Origin: Pseudomonadota bacterium
Lineage (GTDB): Bacteria; Pseudomonadota; Alphaproteobacteria; Sphingomonadales; Sphingomonadaceae
Length of the DNA: 58,347 nt
Direction of reading: 5' to 3'
NCBI GenBank assembly: GCA_023390415.1
Contig: JAEWCW010000033.1
Coordinates: forward strand, 1 to 58,347
Made by a program: the position numbers and the translations under genes. This document shows, one piece after another, positions 16,320 through 24,624 of the stretch. The notes under the pieces were generated by a model. It did no database searches. It was not told the DNA's origin and saw nothing but the letters and a program-made list of their open reading frames with translations. Numbering within the stretch: position 1 is the first letter of the stretch; every line of letters begins with the position of its first letter.

Positions 16320-16350
16320 CTTGGCTCTCCAAATCGGCTTGCGCTCGCGG

Positions 16351-17565
16351 CTATCCGGAGTCCTCCAGTATTGCCGCCACAGGCGTTGTCCGCGGCAATA
16401 CACGATAAGGCCGCTGCAGCCGGGCGGGCACCGGCGCACGCACGATCTGCCGCCACAAGGCGAAGACGAGCGCGGCGCTCGCGCAACCGCAGATCGAAAG
16501 GAACAAGCCGGAGGGGCCGAAAATCCGGATTGCTGCGCCGGCCGCAAGCGGTCCCACCACCGCTCCGACCGAGTAGATGAGCACAAGCCCGCCGGCGGCG
16601 GCGACGCGTTGCTCCGAGGCGAGGTGGTCGTTCGTATGTGCCACCGAGAGGGGGTAGAGCGCGAAGCTCAGACCGCCGAATAGTGCTGCGGCGACGAAGA
16701 GTAGCGAGCCAGAGACGCCGAAGGAGAGCAACGCCGTCACGCCGACGGAGCCCGCAATCGTTGCAACGACGACCCGCCGCCGTTCGAAGTGATCCGACAA
16801 GCGACCGAGCGGCCATTGCAGCGCCACTCCGCCGACGATGACGAAGCTCATGAACCAGGCCGTCTCCGTTAGCGACAAGCCCAGCCGTCGGGCGTAGACG
16901 GCGCCGAGGCCGTAGAATGCGCCAAGCATCACGCCGCTGACGACTGCGCCCACGAAGCCGAGCGGAGAAGCGACATAAAGGCGCCGGATCGAGATCGGCA
17001 GCTGCTCGGCGATCGCCGGCCCGCTCAGCCGCGTCAGTGCGACTGGAATGATGGCCAAGGAGATCGGGATCGACGCGATTAGAAACGGGAGTGCAGAGGC
17101 TTCGGGAGCGACGTTGAGGAACTGCTGGCCGACCGCCTGCCCCAGATAGAGCGCGATCATATAGGCCGCGAGGATCGTTCCCCTGCTCTTGTCCTCCGCG
17201 CGTGCGTTCAGCCAACTTTCCAGGCACACGAAGACGGCCGCCACGCAAACTCCGTCAACAAAACGCAGGCCGATCCAGAGCGAGGGGGACTGGAGGAAGG
17301 CGTAGCTCAGCGCCGTCGCCGAATAAAGCGACACGAAAGCGGCGAAACCCCGGATATGGCCCACGCGGTTGATGATGCGGGGAACTCGGGTCGAACCCAC
17401 GGTCAGCCCAGCGAAATAGGCCGCGGTGACTCCGGAAATCGTGATCGCGTCCGTGCCCGCCTCCTGCAGGCGAATCGTAATCAGCGTCGAAAGGAAGCCG
17501 GACCCGGCCATCAGAACGAAGATAGCTAGGAGGAGGCTGGGGACCCTGAGTGCCGCCTGCAGCAT
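16351..17565 (-). CDS. MFS transporter, YcaD-like
   Basis: About 404 residues from ATG 17565, with 12 predicted helices. The longer frame to 17613 begins with TTG and lacks membrane character. Recognisable elements are LLAIFVLMAGSGFLSTLITIRLQEAG, GSTRVPRIINRVGHIRGFA, ESWLNARAEDKSRGTILAAYM and PLGRLSDHFERRRVV. The ESWLN motif is characteristic of the YcaD/UMF group of MFS proteins, whose substrates are poorly known. An inverted repeat (17576-17598) lies immediately upstream of the start, and the next gene follows after 31 bp. Confidence 0.85.
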   Translation of the reverse strand: MLQAALRVPSLLLAIFVLMAGSGFLSTLITIRLQEAGTDAITISGVTAAYFAGLTVGSTRVPRIINRVGHIRGFAAFVSLYSATALSYAFLQSPSLWIGLRFVDGVCVAAVFVCLESWLNARAEDKSRGTILAAYMIALYLGQAVGQQFLNVAPEASALPFLIASIPISLAIIPVALTRLSGPAIAEQLPISIRRLYVASPLGFVGAVVSGVMLGAFYGLGAVYARRLGLSLTETAWFMSFVIVGGVALQWPLGRLSDHFERRRVVVATIAGSVGVTALLSFGVSGSLLFVAAALFGGLSFALYPLSVAHTNDHLASEQRVAAAGGLVLIYSVGAVVGPLAAGAAIRIFGPSGLFLSICGCASAALVFALWRQIVRAPVPARLQRPYRVLPRTTPVAAILEDSG

Positions 17566-17575
17566 GCTGAGTGAA

Positions 17576-17598
17576 GGAACGAGCGGAGCAATCGTTCC
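17576..17598. promoter_or_regulatory. Inverted repeat before the YcaD-like gene
   Basis: GGAACGA (17576-17582) and TCGTTCC (17592-17598) are perfect inverted repeats separated by 9 bases, ending 11 bases from the start codon. This could be a repressor operator or a 5' leader hairpin. No regulator is assigned. Confidence 0.35.
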
Positions 17599-17695
17599 AG
17601 CACAAGATTTCAACGAAGTCGCTTCCAGATGGTTCTAGCGGGAAGATGCACTCGATGTGCCCGGCAGGGTGCCGAGCAAAGGTTCTCAAGAATCT

Positions 17696-18157
17696 CTAGT
17701 CGGTGTCATATTTGGACGTGAATGGCGCGCTGAGCAGAAGGAGGCTCAGTATCCCCAGGGCCAGGATCGATGCGAGCCAGAGGAAGCCGATGCCGCACAC
17801 GATCCCGATCACGCCAGCCGCCCAGATGGAAGCAGCGGAGCCGGCACCCTTGACGTAATTGTCCTCCCGGAACATCGCACCGGCCCCGAGAAAGCCGATT
17901 CCCGTAATGACCCCGGCAAAGACCCGGCTCGGGCTTAGATCGACCTGCGGGTCGGACGCCCTGAACGCGAGCTCGAGCACCGCCAGCGACAGAGTGCAGG
18001 CGCTCAACGAGACGATGACGAATGGGCGGAAGTCGATCGGCTTCCTCCTGAGGAATCGCTCGAGCCCGATCATCAGCGGAAGCAGGACCGAAGCCGCGAT
18101 TCGCAGCAGCGCTTCGGCCCAGGAGATGTGAACTGGTGAGAAAGCACCGGCTTCCAT
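17696..18157 (-). CDS. MgtC/SapB family membrane protein
   Basis: About 153 residues from ATG 18157, with four helices. Family hallmarks are LLIGLERFLRRKP-like (LMIGLERFLRRKPIDFR), SLSACTLS, VITGIGFLGAGAMFRED and GAGSAASIWAAGVIGIVCGIGF. Only the N-terminal membrane domain is present; the C-terminal ACT-like domain of long MgtC is absent, as in many SapB proteins. MgtC proteins support growth at low Mg2+ and acid stress by inhibiting the F1Fo ATPase. The YetF-like gene lies immediately upstream and is co-directional. Confidence 0.88.
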   Translation of the reverse strand: MEAGAFSPVHISWAEALLRIAASVLLPLMIGLERFLRRKPIDFRPFVIVSLSACTLSLAVLELAFRASDPQVDLSPSRVFAGVITGIGFLGAGAMFREDNYVKGAGSAASIWAAGVIGIVCGIGFLWLASILALGILSLLLLSAPFTSKYDTD

Positions 18158-18243
18158 ACGGTAGGAAACGGCGGAGGACAGCGCCGGTTGCGCGCCACAA
18201 TCCCTGCCTCGCGCCGCCCGCTCATCCGCGGCCGGGTTGTCCA

Positions 18244-18747
18244 CTAGCGGCGCACGGATCGCAGCGCGGTGAGTTCCTCGTCGCTGCGGCGGATGACGCT
18301 CATGCTGCCGTCAGTCTCCAGGACCACGGCGGCGACATCCTCGATGCGGCCCACGCCGGCATTGCGGATGGCGGCATCGATCTCGGCGGGTGTGACGCGC
18401 TCGCTGACCATGGCGGCTTCGCGTAGCTGCCCGTCCTCCACCAACAGCCGGGGCTGCGATCGGACCAGACTGCGGAACCGACGCGAGGAAATCGACAGCC
18501 GAGAGACCATCCACTGCAGGAGCGCCAGCATGCAGAAGGCCAGCACACCTTCGACGAGAGCGACATCCCTGCTCAGCAATATCGTGGCGAGCGTGGAGCC
18601 GAGCGCGACCGTGACCACCAGATCGAAGGCGTTCAACTTCGCCAGGGACCGCTTGCCGGCGAGCCGAAGCACCAGAATCAGGAAGGCATAAGCGAGCGCG
18701 GAAACTACGACGACGCGCAGCAGGCCCTGAAGGCTGTCGAAGAACAT
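18244..18747 (-). CDS. YetF/DUF421 family membrane protein
   Basis: A 167-residue protein with three N-terminal helices (VVVVSALAYAFLILVLRLAGKRSLAKLNAFDLVVTVALGS is the DUF421 core). A cytoplasmic domain follows with VRSQPRLLVEDGQLREAAM and RVTPAEIDAAIRNAGVGRIEDVAAVVLETDGSMSVI, typical of YetF. The KRSLAKLNAFDLVV motif is diagnostic. Function is unknown; YetF homologues are linked to stress and spore membranes. It is followed by the MgtC-like gene on the same strand. Confidence 0.9.
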   Translation of the reverse strand: MFFDSLQGLLRVVVVSALAYAFLILVLRLAGKRSLAKLNAFDLVVTVALGSTLATILLSRDVALVEGVLAFCMLALLQWMVSRLSISSRRFRSLVRSQPRLLVEDGQLREAAMVSERVTPAEIDAAIRNAGVGRIEDVAAVVLETDGSMSVIRRSDEELTALRSVRR

Positions 18748-18841
18748 GCGAGGGAAACACCCGGCCGCCCCGGTTTGGTTCCTCGGTCAGATCCGACGAT
18801 CGGGTTACGAAGGGCGACGGCTGCCGGTTTGCGCCGAACTG

Positions 18842-19357
18842 TCATCTAGGCTTCACCGGCGGGACGCGCTCCTGACCCTGCTCGCCATTGGCGCGGATGT
18901 CCCGGATCAGCGCCTTCATTTCCGCAATCTCGCGAACCTGACTCGCGATGATTTCGTCCGCGAGCTGTCGCACGCGCGGGTCGCTGATACGCGCCTTCCG
19001 GGCGTTGTTTATCGCGATGGAATGGTGCGGGATCATCGCCTGCATGAATGCCGTATCGCCGACGAGCGCCTGGCTGCGGTTCGTCGCGAGCAGTCCGAGC
19101 GCCATCAGGGCGGCCACGACGAGGACACCGATCTTCACCGCCCGGCCCTCGTACATCCCCCACATGAACGCCAGCATCACGATCGTCATGACGGCGCCCA
19201 TGATCAGCGAGGACAAAAGCCGGTTAAGGCTGAACGTCGCGTGCTCGGCCGAATAGACCAGATGGTACATCAGGAAGAACATGATCACGGTGGAGGTGAA
19301 GATCATGGCCGCGAACCGGCCCCAGCCCATCTTCATGCTCTGCCCGTTGTCATCCAT
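18842..19357 (-). CDS. DUF305 family protein with membrane anchor
   Basis: About 171 residues from ATG 19357 (MDDNGQSMKMGWGRF). Three N-terminal membrane helices precede a DUF305 four-helix segment: DTAFMQAMIPHHSIAINNARKARISDPRVRQLADEIIASQVREIAEMKALI. The MIPHHSIAI histidine pair is the usual DUF305 metal-binding motif. Homologues are often found with copper or heavy-metal resistance genes. No copper gene is adjacent here, so a more general envelope role is possible. Confidence 0.87.
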   Translation of the reverse strand: MDDNGQSMKMGWGRFAAMIFTSTVIMFFLMYHLVYSAEHATFSLNRLLSSLIMGAVMTIVMLAFMWGMYEGRAVKIGVLVVAALMALGLLATNRSQALVGDTAFMQAMIPHHSIAINNARKARISDPRVRQLADEIIASQVREIAEMKALIRDIRANGEQGQERVPPVKPR

Positions 19358-19457
19358 CGCGCGCGTCCCTTCGTAGAACACCAACGAACCCTGGACTGAT
19401 GGGTTCAGCTCTCCGCCCACGTTCCTCGGTGAGCGCGATTTGCATAGCTCGCACCGC

Positions 19458-20840
19458 TCAGCGCGAGATGCCGCTTGAGGCAAGTGCGGCGGACCGGCCC
19501 AGCCACATGGCCTGATCTGCGCCGATGTCCTGGGGATTTCGCGCGAGGAGCTCGCTGAGCTCCGCCGCCCGCGTCAGCACGGCCTTGCGATCCGCGCCCG
19601 AGAGCTTCTCGGCCGCAAGTTCCGCGAATTGCGCTGCCTGGGACCGGAGGGCACCGCGTTGGTGGTCCAGCTTACATGCCGCACCGACCTCGCCCAGCAC
19701 CTTAAGGAAATGGAATCCGGCGATCATGTCTGGCGCGACATAGTGGCGCAGGCGTCCGAATGCGCTTTCCACGAAATGCGCGAAGCCCGCGGGAAGTGCC
19801 AGCACCCGAGGATTGCCTTGGTCGTCCACTCGGATCGGGTGCGGCAGCTTGCGGCGCGCAAATTCGGTGGCCCCGGCGCCCAGCCAGTCGAGGCAGGTGA
19901 CCGCCGTCATAGGATCGTTGACGCCGGCCGAAAGCGCGCGGGCGGCGATCTCGACCAGCTCGCTCACCAGGAACATGATGTCGTTCTCCGGAGTCCGCTT
20001 CCTTCCGATCGTAAAGCAGTTCCGCAACGCACCGGCGACGCTGTCGTCCAGGCTCTCGGCTGGGGCGACATCTGCCAGGCCGCGCCCGGCCATGGCGAAG
20101 TCGCCCGGCCGGTAGCGAAGCCGGATCAAGAGGTCGTGCCGCGTCGCGAGGCGCATCAAAGCATCCTCATCGATCGATTGGAGATAGCCCGTCGCGACGC
20201 TCTGAACCGTGCCCCATGATGTTGTCGGCGGCCAGCTTGGTTCGGAGTCCTGTTCCGGCTCTTCGCCGATCAGCGTGGGGAAGCGCCTGCCCGCGTCGGC
20301 AATCAGTTGCTGTCCGATCCGCGCGACCACATGGTTAATATGGATTGCCTGCGATACATGGTGGATGAAGTAGATGAGCACCGCGATCGAGCAGATGGCG
20401 AGCAGCAGTGCCCCGACGACGGACAACTGCGGCACGAAATCGGCGTCACCGCCATGAATGGTCCGGAGCACGACCAGCGAGTAGAGAAAGGTCGCGATGA
20501 AGGTGCCGAGCGTCACCGTGTTGCCGCGATCGCTCATGAAGTTGGTGAGCACGCGCGGGCCGTACTGACTCGAAGCGTAGGACAGCGCCACGATGGTGAT
20601 CGAGAAGACCACGCCGGCGACGGTGATCATCGAACCGGCGATCGTCGACAGGACTTCCCGCGCGCCGTCGACACCGATCTGCTGATACCAGCTGATCCCG
20701 CCCAGCCAGTCGGTGCCCAGACGGACATCGAGCCAGACCATACCGGCGCCGAGCAGCACGGCCGCGAGCGCCATGAGGCTGGGCACGAACCAGTAGCTTG
20801 AGCGCACGGCAGACACGATGGATCGCAGAGCGCCGTTCAT
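19458..20840 (-). CDS. DUF2254 family membrane protein
   Basis: About 460 residues from ATG 20840. The N-terminal half holds four helices (YWFVPSLMALAAVLLGAGMVWLD, VLSTIAGSMITVAGVVFSITIVALSYASSQYGPRVLTNFM, TLGTFIATFLYSLVVL, VVGALLLAICSIAVLIYFIHHV). A soluble C-terminal half follows. SYASSQYGPR and YFIHHVSQAI are hallmarks of DUF2254. The start codon overlaps the stop of a short upstream frame (ATGA). It lies downstream of MscS in an apparent operon. Function is unknown. Confidence 0.88.
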   Translation of the reverse strand: MNGALRSIVSAVRSSYWFVPSLMALAAVLLGAGMVWLDVRLGTDWLGGISWYQQIGVDGAREVLSTIAGSMITVAGVVFSITIVALSYASSQYGPRVLTNFMSDRGNTVTLGTFIATFLYSLVVLRTIHGGDADFVPQLSVVGALLLAICSIAVLIYFIHHVSQAIHINHVVARIGQQLIADAGRRFPTLIGEEPEQDSEPSWPPTTSWGTVQSVATGYLQSIDEDALMRLATRHDLLIRLRYRPGDFAMAGRGLADVAPAESLDDSVAGALRNCFTIGRKRTPENDIMFLVSELVEIAARALSAGVNDPMTAVTCLDWLGAGATEFARRKLPHPIRVDDQGNPRVLALPAGFAHFVESAFGRLRHYVAPDMIAGFHFLKVLGEVGAACKLDHQRGALRSQAAQFAELAAEKLSGADRKAVLTRAAELSELLARNPQDIGADQAMWLGRSAALASSGISR

Positions 20841-20958
20841 TCGGTCGCCGGCAGCGGCACTGTGTCGAGGGTCGCCCATTTCACGACGGCCCAGGAGATC
20901 GCGCGCTCCCCCGGCAGCTCTTGCTTGTCACATTGGGATTCAGCTCGACGGGGTTCAT
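20837..20958 (-). pseudogene. Possible small ORF with an internal frameshift
   Basis: An ATG at 20958 follows AGGAGAG and reads MNPVELNPN before shifting into an unlikely frame. The adjacent frame then reads CDKQELPGERAISWAVVKWATLDTVPLPATE and ends with a TGA overlapping the DUF2254 start (ATGA). Joined by a one-base change, the two parts would make a protein of about 40 residues between MscS and DUF2254. The evidence is suggestive only. Confidence 0.25.
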
Positions 20959-21914
20959 CGGCGGCTCTCCTGCTCCAGCGTGATCGCAGGCAGGCCGGTG
21001 ATCTCGTAGGTGGCCGAAGCGATGGGAATTCCCGCCGCATCCAGTTGGGGCAGGATTTCGCGGCTCATGGCATCCTTGATCTCTCTCGTGCCATGGTCCG
21101 GCGCGAGGAAACGGACGGTGAGCTCCAGCCAGTTGTCCGTCAGCCGCCAATAGACCTTCGGCTCGATGTCGGCGGCCGGCAGCCGGTAGCGGCGCTGCAG
21201 TTCCTCGCGATGATTCGCGGTGAGCCGCTCTTCCGTCACCGCGTGCCGCCTGGCCGCCTCGAGGAGGATGGCCTCCGCCCGCGCGCGGTCGTCTCCATAG
21301 CGGATCGGAAGCCGCACCTCCTCCCAGACATAGGGGAAGTGATAGGTGTAGTTGTAGATCGGCTCGTCGAAGATCTTGTCGTTGCTGACGGTGACGATCC
21401 GGCCGGTGAACTGACGCGAATGGACCCACATGGCGGGCTCGTCCGCGTCGACCGCCGGCGGCTGCCCCATCTCCATGATCTTGGTCTGCATGAACGACAG
21501 CGCGATGACGTCGCCGCGCACCCCGCCCATCACGATCCGGTCGCCGACGTTGAAGGTCTTGCCGCGCAGGATGATGAAATAGCCGGCAATGGCGGTGATC
21601 ACGCGTTGCAGCGCGAAGGCGAGCCCCGCGGTGACCAGACCGAGCGCCGTGGTCAGCCGCGTAGGATCGTCGAACCAGATCGAGACAATGCCGACAATGA
21701 GGATCATGCCGGCGATCAGCCCGACCGCCTGCCGCAGCCAGAAGCGCACCCGGTCGCCGCCTTTGTTCCCGGTCGCGGCGAGGAGCATGCGGACGAGCTT
21801 GGAGAAGAGGAGGACGATGATGACGATGCCAAGCGTCAGCAGCAGCTTGCGGCCGTTCTCCGGCGTCGCACCCACGAGGGTGACTCCGAACAGCTGAAGG
21901 GCTTCGCTCTCCAA
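20955..21914 (-). CDS. Small-conductance mechanosensitive channel (MscS family)
   Basis: A 319-residue protein with three to four N-terminal helices, then the pore-lining helix LTTALGLVTAGLAFALQRVITAIAGYFIIL and the beta domain GKTFNVGDRIVMGGVRGDVIALSFMQTKIMEM. YDDR/IRYGDDRARAEAILLEAARRHAV and the C-terminal alpha/beta domain complete the fold. It releases solutes on hypo-osmotic shock. It begins 3 bp after the stop of the flavodoxin-like gene, so the two are co-transcribed. Confidence 0.9.
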   Translation of the reverse strand: MESEALQLFGVTLVGATPENGRKLLLTLGIVIIVLLFSKLVRMLLAATGNKGGDRVRFWLRQAVGLIAGMILIVGIVSIWFDDPTRLTTALGLVTAGLAFALQRVITAIAGYFIILRGKTFNVGDRIVMGGVRGDVIALSFMQTKIMEMGQPPAVDADEPAMWVHSRQFTGRIVTVSNDKIFDEPIYNYTYHFPYVWEEVRLPIRYGDDRARAEAILLEAARRHAVTEERLTANHREELQRRYRLPAADIEPKVYWRLTDNWLELTVRFLAPDHGTREIKDAMSREILPQLDAAGIPIASATYEITGLPAITLEQESRR

Positions 21915-21917
21915 CTC

Positions 21918-22541
21918 TTATTCTCCGGAACCCGGCAAGCCGGGATAGGGCGAAGCTTGGAGCAGGTTCGCCAGATGCACAGCATTGGCCGCAAGCATCC
22001 TAGCGGCTTGCACCACCTCCTCCGGTGGTTCGGACAAGTCCTTGAAATCCGTCTTGTGCATCGCCTCCCCGACCCAATAGCAGGCGCCGCCGGAGGGAAT
22101 GGTCCAGCCGACGTCGTTGAGCGCCTGGAACAGATCGGCCGTTACTCGATGCGCGCCGTCCTCGTTGCCGACAATCGCGGCCACCGCGATCTTGCCGAAG
22201 CTCGGCATGCGTCCGGCCTCGTCGGTCTCGCTCAGGAACGCGTCCATACGCTCCAGCACGCGCTTGGCGATGCTGCTCGGCTGACCGAGCCAGATCGGAG
22301 CACCGAAGATCAGGATGTCGGCTGCCAGGATGCGGCTACGGAGATCCGGCCACGCGTCGCCATTCCCTTCGTCACTGGACACCCCCGGCCTGACGTCATG
22401 ATCGGCGATGCGGATGGTCTCGGCGAGCTCGACGCCGAGGGCGCCGAGCTCGCGGGCGATCAGCGCGATCATCCTGTCGGTGGAGGAAGGCTCCCCGCTG
22501 CTGCGTTTGAGAGAACAGTTGATCCCTATCGCTGTCGGCAT
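21918..22541 (-). CDS. NADPH-dependent FMN reductase / flavodoxin-fold protein
   Basis: About 207 residues from ATG 22541. The start MPTAIGINCSLKRSSGEPSSTDRMI matches the FMN phosphate-binding loop of the NADPH-dependent FMN reductase (flavodoxin-like) family. DILIFGAPIWLGQPSSIAKRVLERMD is the second FMN motif, and GNEDGAHRVTADLFQALNDVGWTIP the third. It probably reduces quinones or related substrates using bound FMN, in the cytoplasm. It heads the operon with MscS and DUF2254. Confidence 0.85.
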   Translation of the reverse strand: MPTAIGINCSLKRSSGEPSSTDRMIALIARELGALGVELAETIRIADHDVRPGVSSDEGNGDAWPDLRSRILAADILIFGAPIWLGQPSSIAKRVLERMDAFLSETDEAGRMPSFGKIAVAAIVGNEDGAHRVTADLFQALNDVGWTIPSGGACYWVGEAMHKTDFKDLSEPPEEVVQAARMLAANAVHLANLLQASPYPGLPGSGE

Positions 22542-22978
22542 GGGTACTCCCATTCCTGCACAAAAGGATCGAGCCACTGGGTGGGTTCCGGTCGGCATTC
22601 GGGGAGTACCGAGCGCGAGCGGCCGGACAGGACATAGTTTCCTATGTTCCGGCGATTTATCCGACACCGCAAATACGACTTCGGCGGCAGCAGGGCGGAT
22701 GGATGTCCGTCGCCTTCGCCCTCGGCGGGATTTCCCGGCGCTCGCCAGCTGCGGGCTTGCTCTCTCTCGAGGTCCGGGGCGCGGGCCGTGTGGAGCAGCC
22801 TTTCTTCACACACAGTCGCGCTCGCGATAGCTTGTGCCAGCCCGGACACGGCCCATCTCTACCCAGCTTGCTGCCGCCGAAATACTGTGTCGAGACAGAA
22901 GCAGACTCTCGGTGACGGCATGGGCAGCGTTCACGCCGGGCGCTTGCGCGATCGCCCCAAGCTGGGCAAGGCGACCGG
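22542..22978. other. Divergent intergenic region, no gene recognised
   Basis: About 437 bp separate the flavodoxin-like gene (minus) from nhaA (plus). Open frames exist but are arginine/serine-rich shadows. The length leaves room for two promoters and a structured nhaA leader. A short inverted repeat (CTGT...ACAG around 22888) is seen, but no known riboswitch was recognised. Confidence 0.45.
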
Positions 22979-24202
22979 ATGGCCGCGCAGGAGACTTCCG
23001 CCGCCGAGCGCAATGCCGGGCTTCTGCTCATGGGAGCGGCAGCCTTCGCGCTGGTCGTCGCGAACAGCCCGCTCGCCCAATCCTACCATGCATTGCTCCA
23101 TGCTTATGTGGGACCGCTGACGGTCCACTACTGGATTGCCGATGCGCTGATGGCGGTCTTCTTTCTCCTCGTCGGTCTGGAGGTGAAGCGCGAATGGTAT
23201 GACGGCCAGCTCGCGACGCCGGCCGCCCGGCGCCTGCCGATGATCGCAGCGGCGGCCGGGATGGCGGTACCGGCGATCGTCTACAAGGTCGTCACCGGCT
23301 TCGATCCGGCCCTGAGCAGCGGCTGGGCCATTCCCGCCGCGACCGACATCGCGTTCGCGCTCGGCGTACTCGCCTTGCTGGGACCTCGCGCGCCGGCTTC
23401 GATCAAGCTCCTGCTCGTGACCATCGCCATCATCGACGACATCGGCGCGGTCGCGATCATCGCCATCTTCTACACCGCCGATCTCGACACCACCGCGCTT
23501 GCCGCCAGCGCCTGCATCGTCGCCGCGATGGCAGGGATCAACATGGTGGGTGTTCGGCGGCTATGGCCCTATCTCGTGGCTTCTGCCGTCCTCTGGGTCG
23601 CGGTCTTCCAGTCAGGCGTCCACGCCACCATCGCCGGCGTCCTTGCGGCGCTCACGATTCCGCTCGGGCTGGGCGAAGCCCACAGTCCCCTCAAGCGCCT
23701 AGAACATGCCATCCACCCCTGGGTCATGTTCGGGATCGTGCCGCTGTTCGGCTTCGCCACCGCCGGCGTGACGATAGGAGGAGTCGGGGCGCTCCTGGCA
23801 GCACTGCCGCTCGGCGTCGCCGTCGGCCTGTTCGTGGGCAAGCAGATCGGCGTATTCGGCGCCGTGTGGTTGGCTGATAGAACCGGGCTCGCGCGCAAGC
23901 CCGCCCATCTGCGCTGGAGCCATATCTACGGGGCTGCCCTCTTGTGCGGCATCGGCTTCACGATGAGCCTGTTCATCGGTGCGCTGGCCTTTGCCGATCC
24001 CTCCCTCGTCGACGCGGCAAAGATCGGTACGCTGGCGGGATCCGCTCTCGCCGGCTTGCTGGGATTCGCGGTTCTCCGGCTCACTGCACCCATTGCCTCG
24101 ACTGCGCTCGATGTCGACGAAGCGGACGAGGTGTTCGGGGCGGATGTCGAGCGGGACCCGAGGGTCAGTCTGGATCGCGAGCGCGCGGAGACCCGGCCGT
24201 AG
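22979..24202 (+). CDS. nhaA: Na+/H+ antiporter NhaA
   Basis: A 407-residue inner-membrane antiporter exporting Na+ in exchange for protons. The catalytic aspartates are in LLVTIAIIDDIGAVAII. The ATDIAFALGVLALLG motif forms the crossed helices. VFFLLVGLEVKREWYDGQL and the lysine-bearing C-terminal LLCGIGFTMSLFIGALAF are also typical. The acidic tail (DVDEADEVFGADVERDP) is a likely regulatory extension. It is separated from the ECF-sigma operon by a hairpin terminator. It adds salt/alkali tolerance to the island. Confidence 0.95.
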   Translation: MAAQETSAAERNAGLLLMGAAAFALVVANSPLAQSYHALLHAYVGPLTVHYWIADALMAVFFLLVGLEVKREWYDGQLATPAARRLPMIAAAAGMAVPAIVYKVVTGFDPALSSGWAIPAATDIAFALGVLALLGPRAPASIKLLLVTIAIIDDIGAVAIIAIFYTADLDTTALAASACIVAAMAGINMVGVRRLWPYLVASAVLWVAVFQSGVHATIAGVLAALTIPLGLGEAHSPLKRLEHAIHPWVMFGIVPLFGFATAGVTIGGVGALLAALPLGVAVGLFVGKQIGVFGAVWLADRTGLARKPAHLRWSHIYGAALLCGIGFTMSLFIGALAFADPSLVDAAKIGTLAGSALAGLLGFAVLRLTAPIASTALDVDEADEVFGADVERDPRVSLDRERAETRP

Positions 24203-24222
24203 TCGGCAATGGGGTGACATCA

Positions 24223-24247
24223 GGAGCCGGCCAGATCGCCCGGCTCC
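24223..24247. terminator. Bidirectional terminator hairpin
   Basis: GGAGCCGG (24223-24230) pairs with CCGGCTCC (24240-24247) between the convergent nhaA and DUF6768 genes. Confidence 0.6.
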
Positions 24248-24258
24248 CAAGGCGAGCG

Positions 24259-24624
24259 TCAAGACTTCCGGTGCGCGATCTGGAGCTCGATGCGCTTAAG
24301 CTCCCGGATGATGAGGTTGGTGTCCATCCGGGGTAGCAGCGCCATTTTCAAGATGGCGGCCATGATCAGCAGCACAGCCGAGGGCAGGCCCCAACGCAGC
24401 TGGCTGACGGGATCCACCGCGCTGAAGAAGTGAAAGGCCATCCAGACGCCGGCGACGAACGCGACACCCTGGACGATCATCAGGATCACATTGACCCAGC
24501 CGGTCCGCCCGGCGAACACGCCGAGCGCCTGCGCGAAGAAACCCGGTTCGTCGCCGATCCGGCGGAGCACTTCGCGCTCGTCCTCGTCGAGCGCCTCATC
24601 GATCATTCTGTCAAGGTCACGCAT
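24259..24624 (-). CDS. DUF6768-like membrane protein, partner of the ECF sigma factor
   Basis: A 121-residue protein: an acidic N-terminal helix (LDRMIDEALDEDEREVLRRI), then two membrane helices (VNVILMIVQGVAFVAGVWMAF and WGLPSAVLLIMAAILKMALL), and a basic C-terminus (IIRELKRIELQIAHRK). ATG 24624 overlaps the sigma-factor stop by 22 bp. This placement and topology suggest an anti-sigma or sigma-tethering role, but it lacks a recognisable zinc anti-sigma motif. Confidence 0.75.
   Translation of the reverse strand: MRDLDRMIDEALDEDEREVLRRIGDEPGFFAQALGVFAGRTGWVNVILMIVQGVAFVAGVWMAFHFFSAVDPVSQLRWGLPSAVLLIMAAILKMALLPRMDTNLIIRELKRIELQIAHRKS

Noticed and set aside
14832..16580. Plus-strand open frame of 582 codons opposite the MFS gene
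   Set aside because: The composition is Arg/Glu/Gly/His-rich with no fold-like pattern, while the minus strand is an unmistakable 12-helix transporter.
20862..22637. Plus-strand open frame of 591 codons opposite mscS and the flavodoxin-like gene
   Set aside because: Antisense shadow. Both minus-strand genes have family motifs and start signals.
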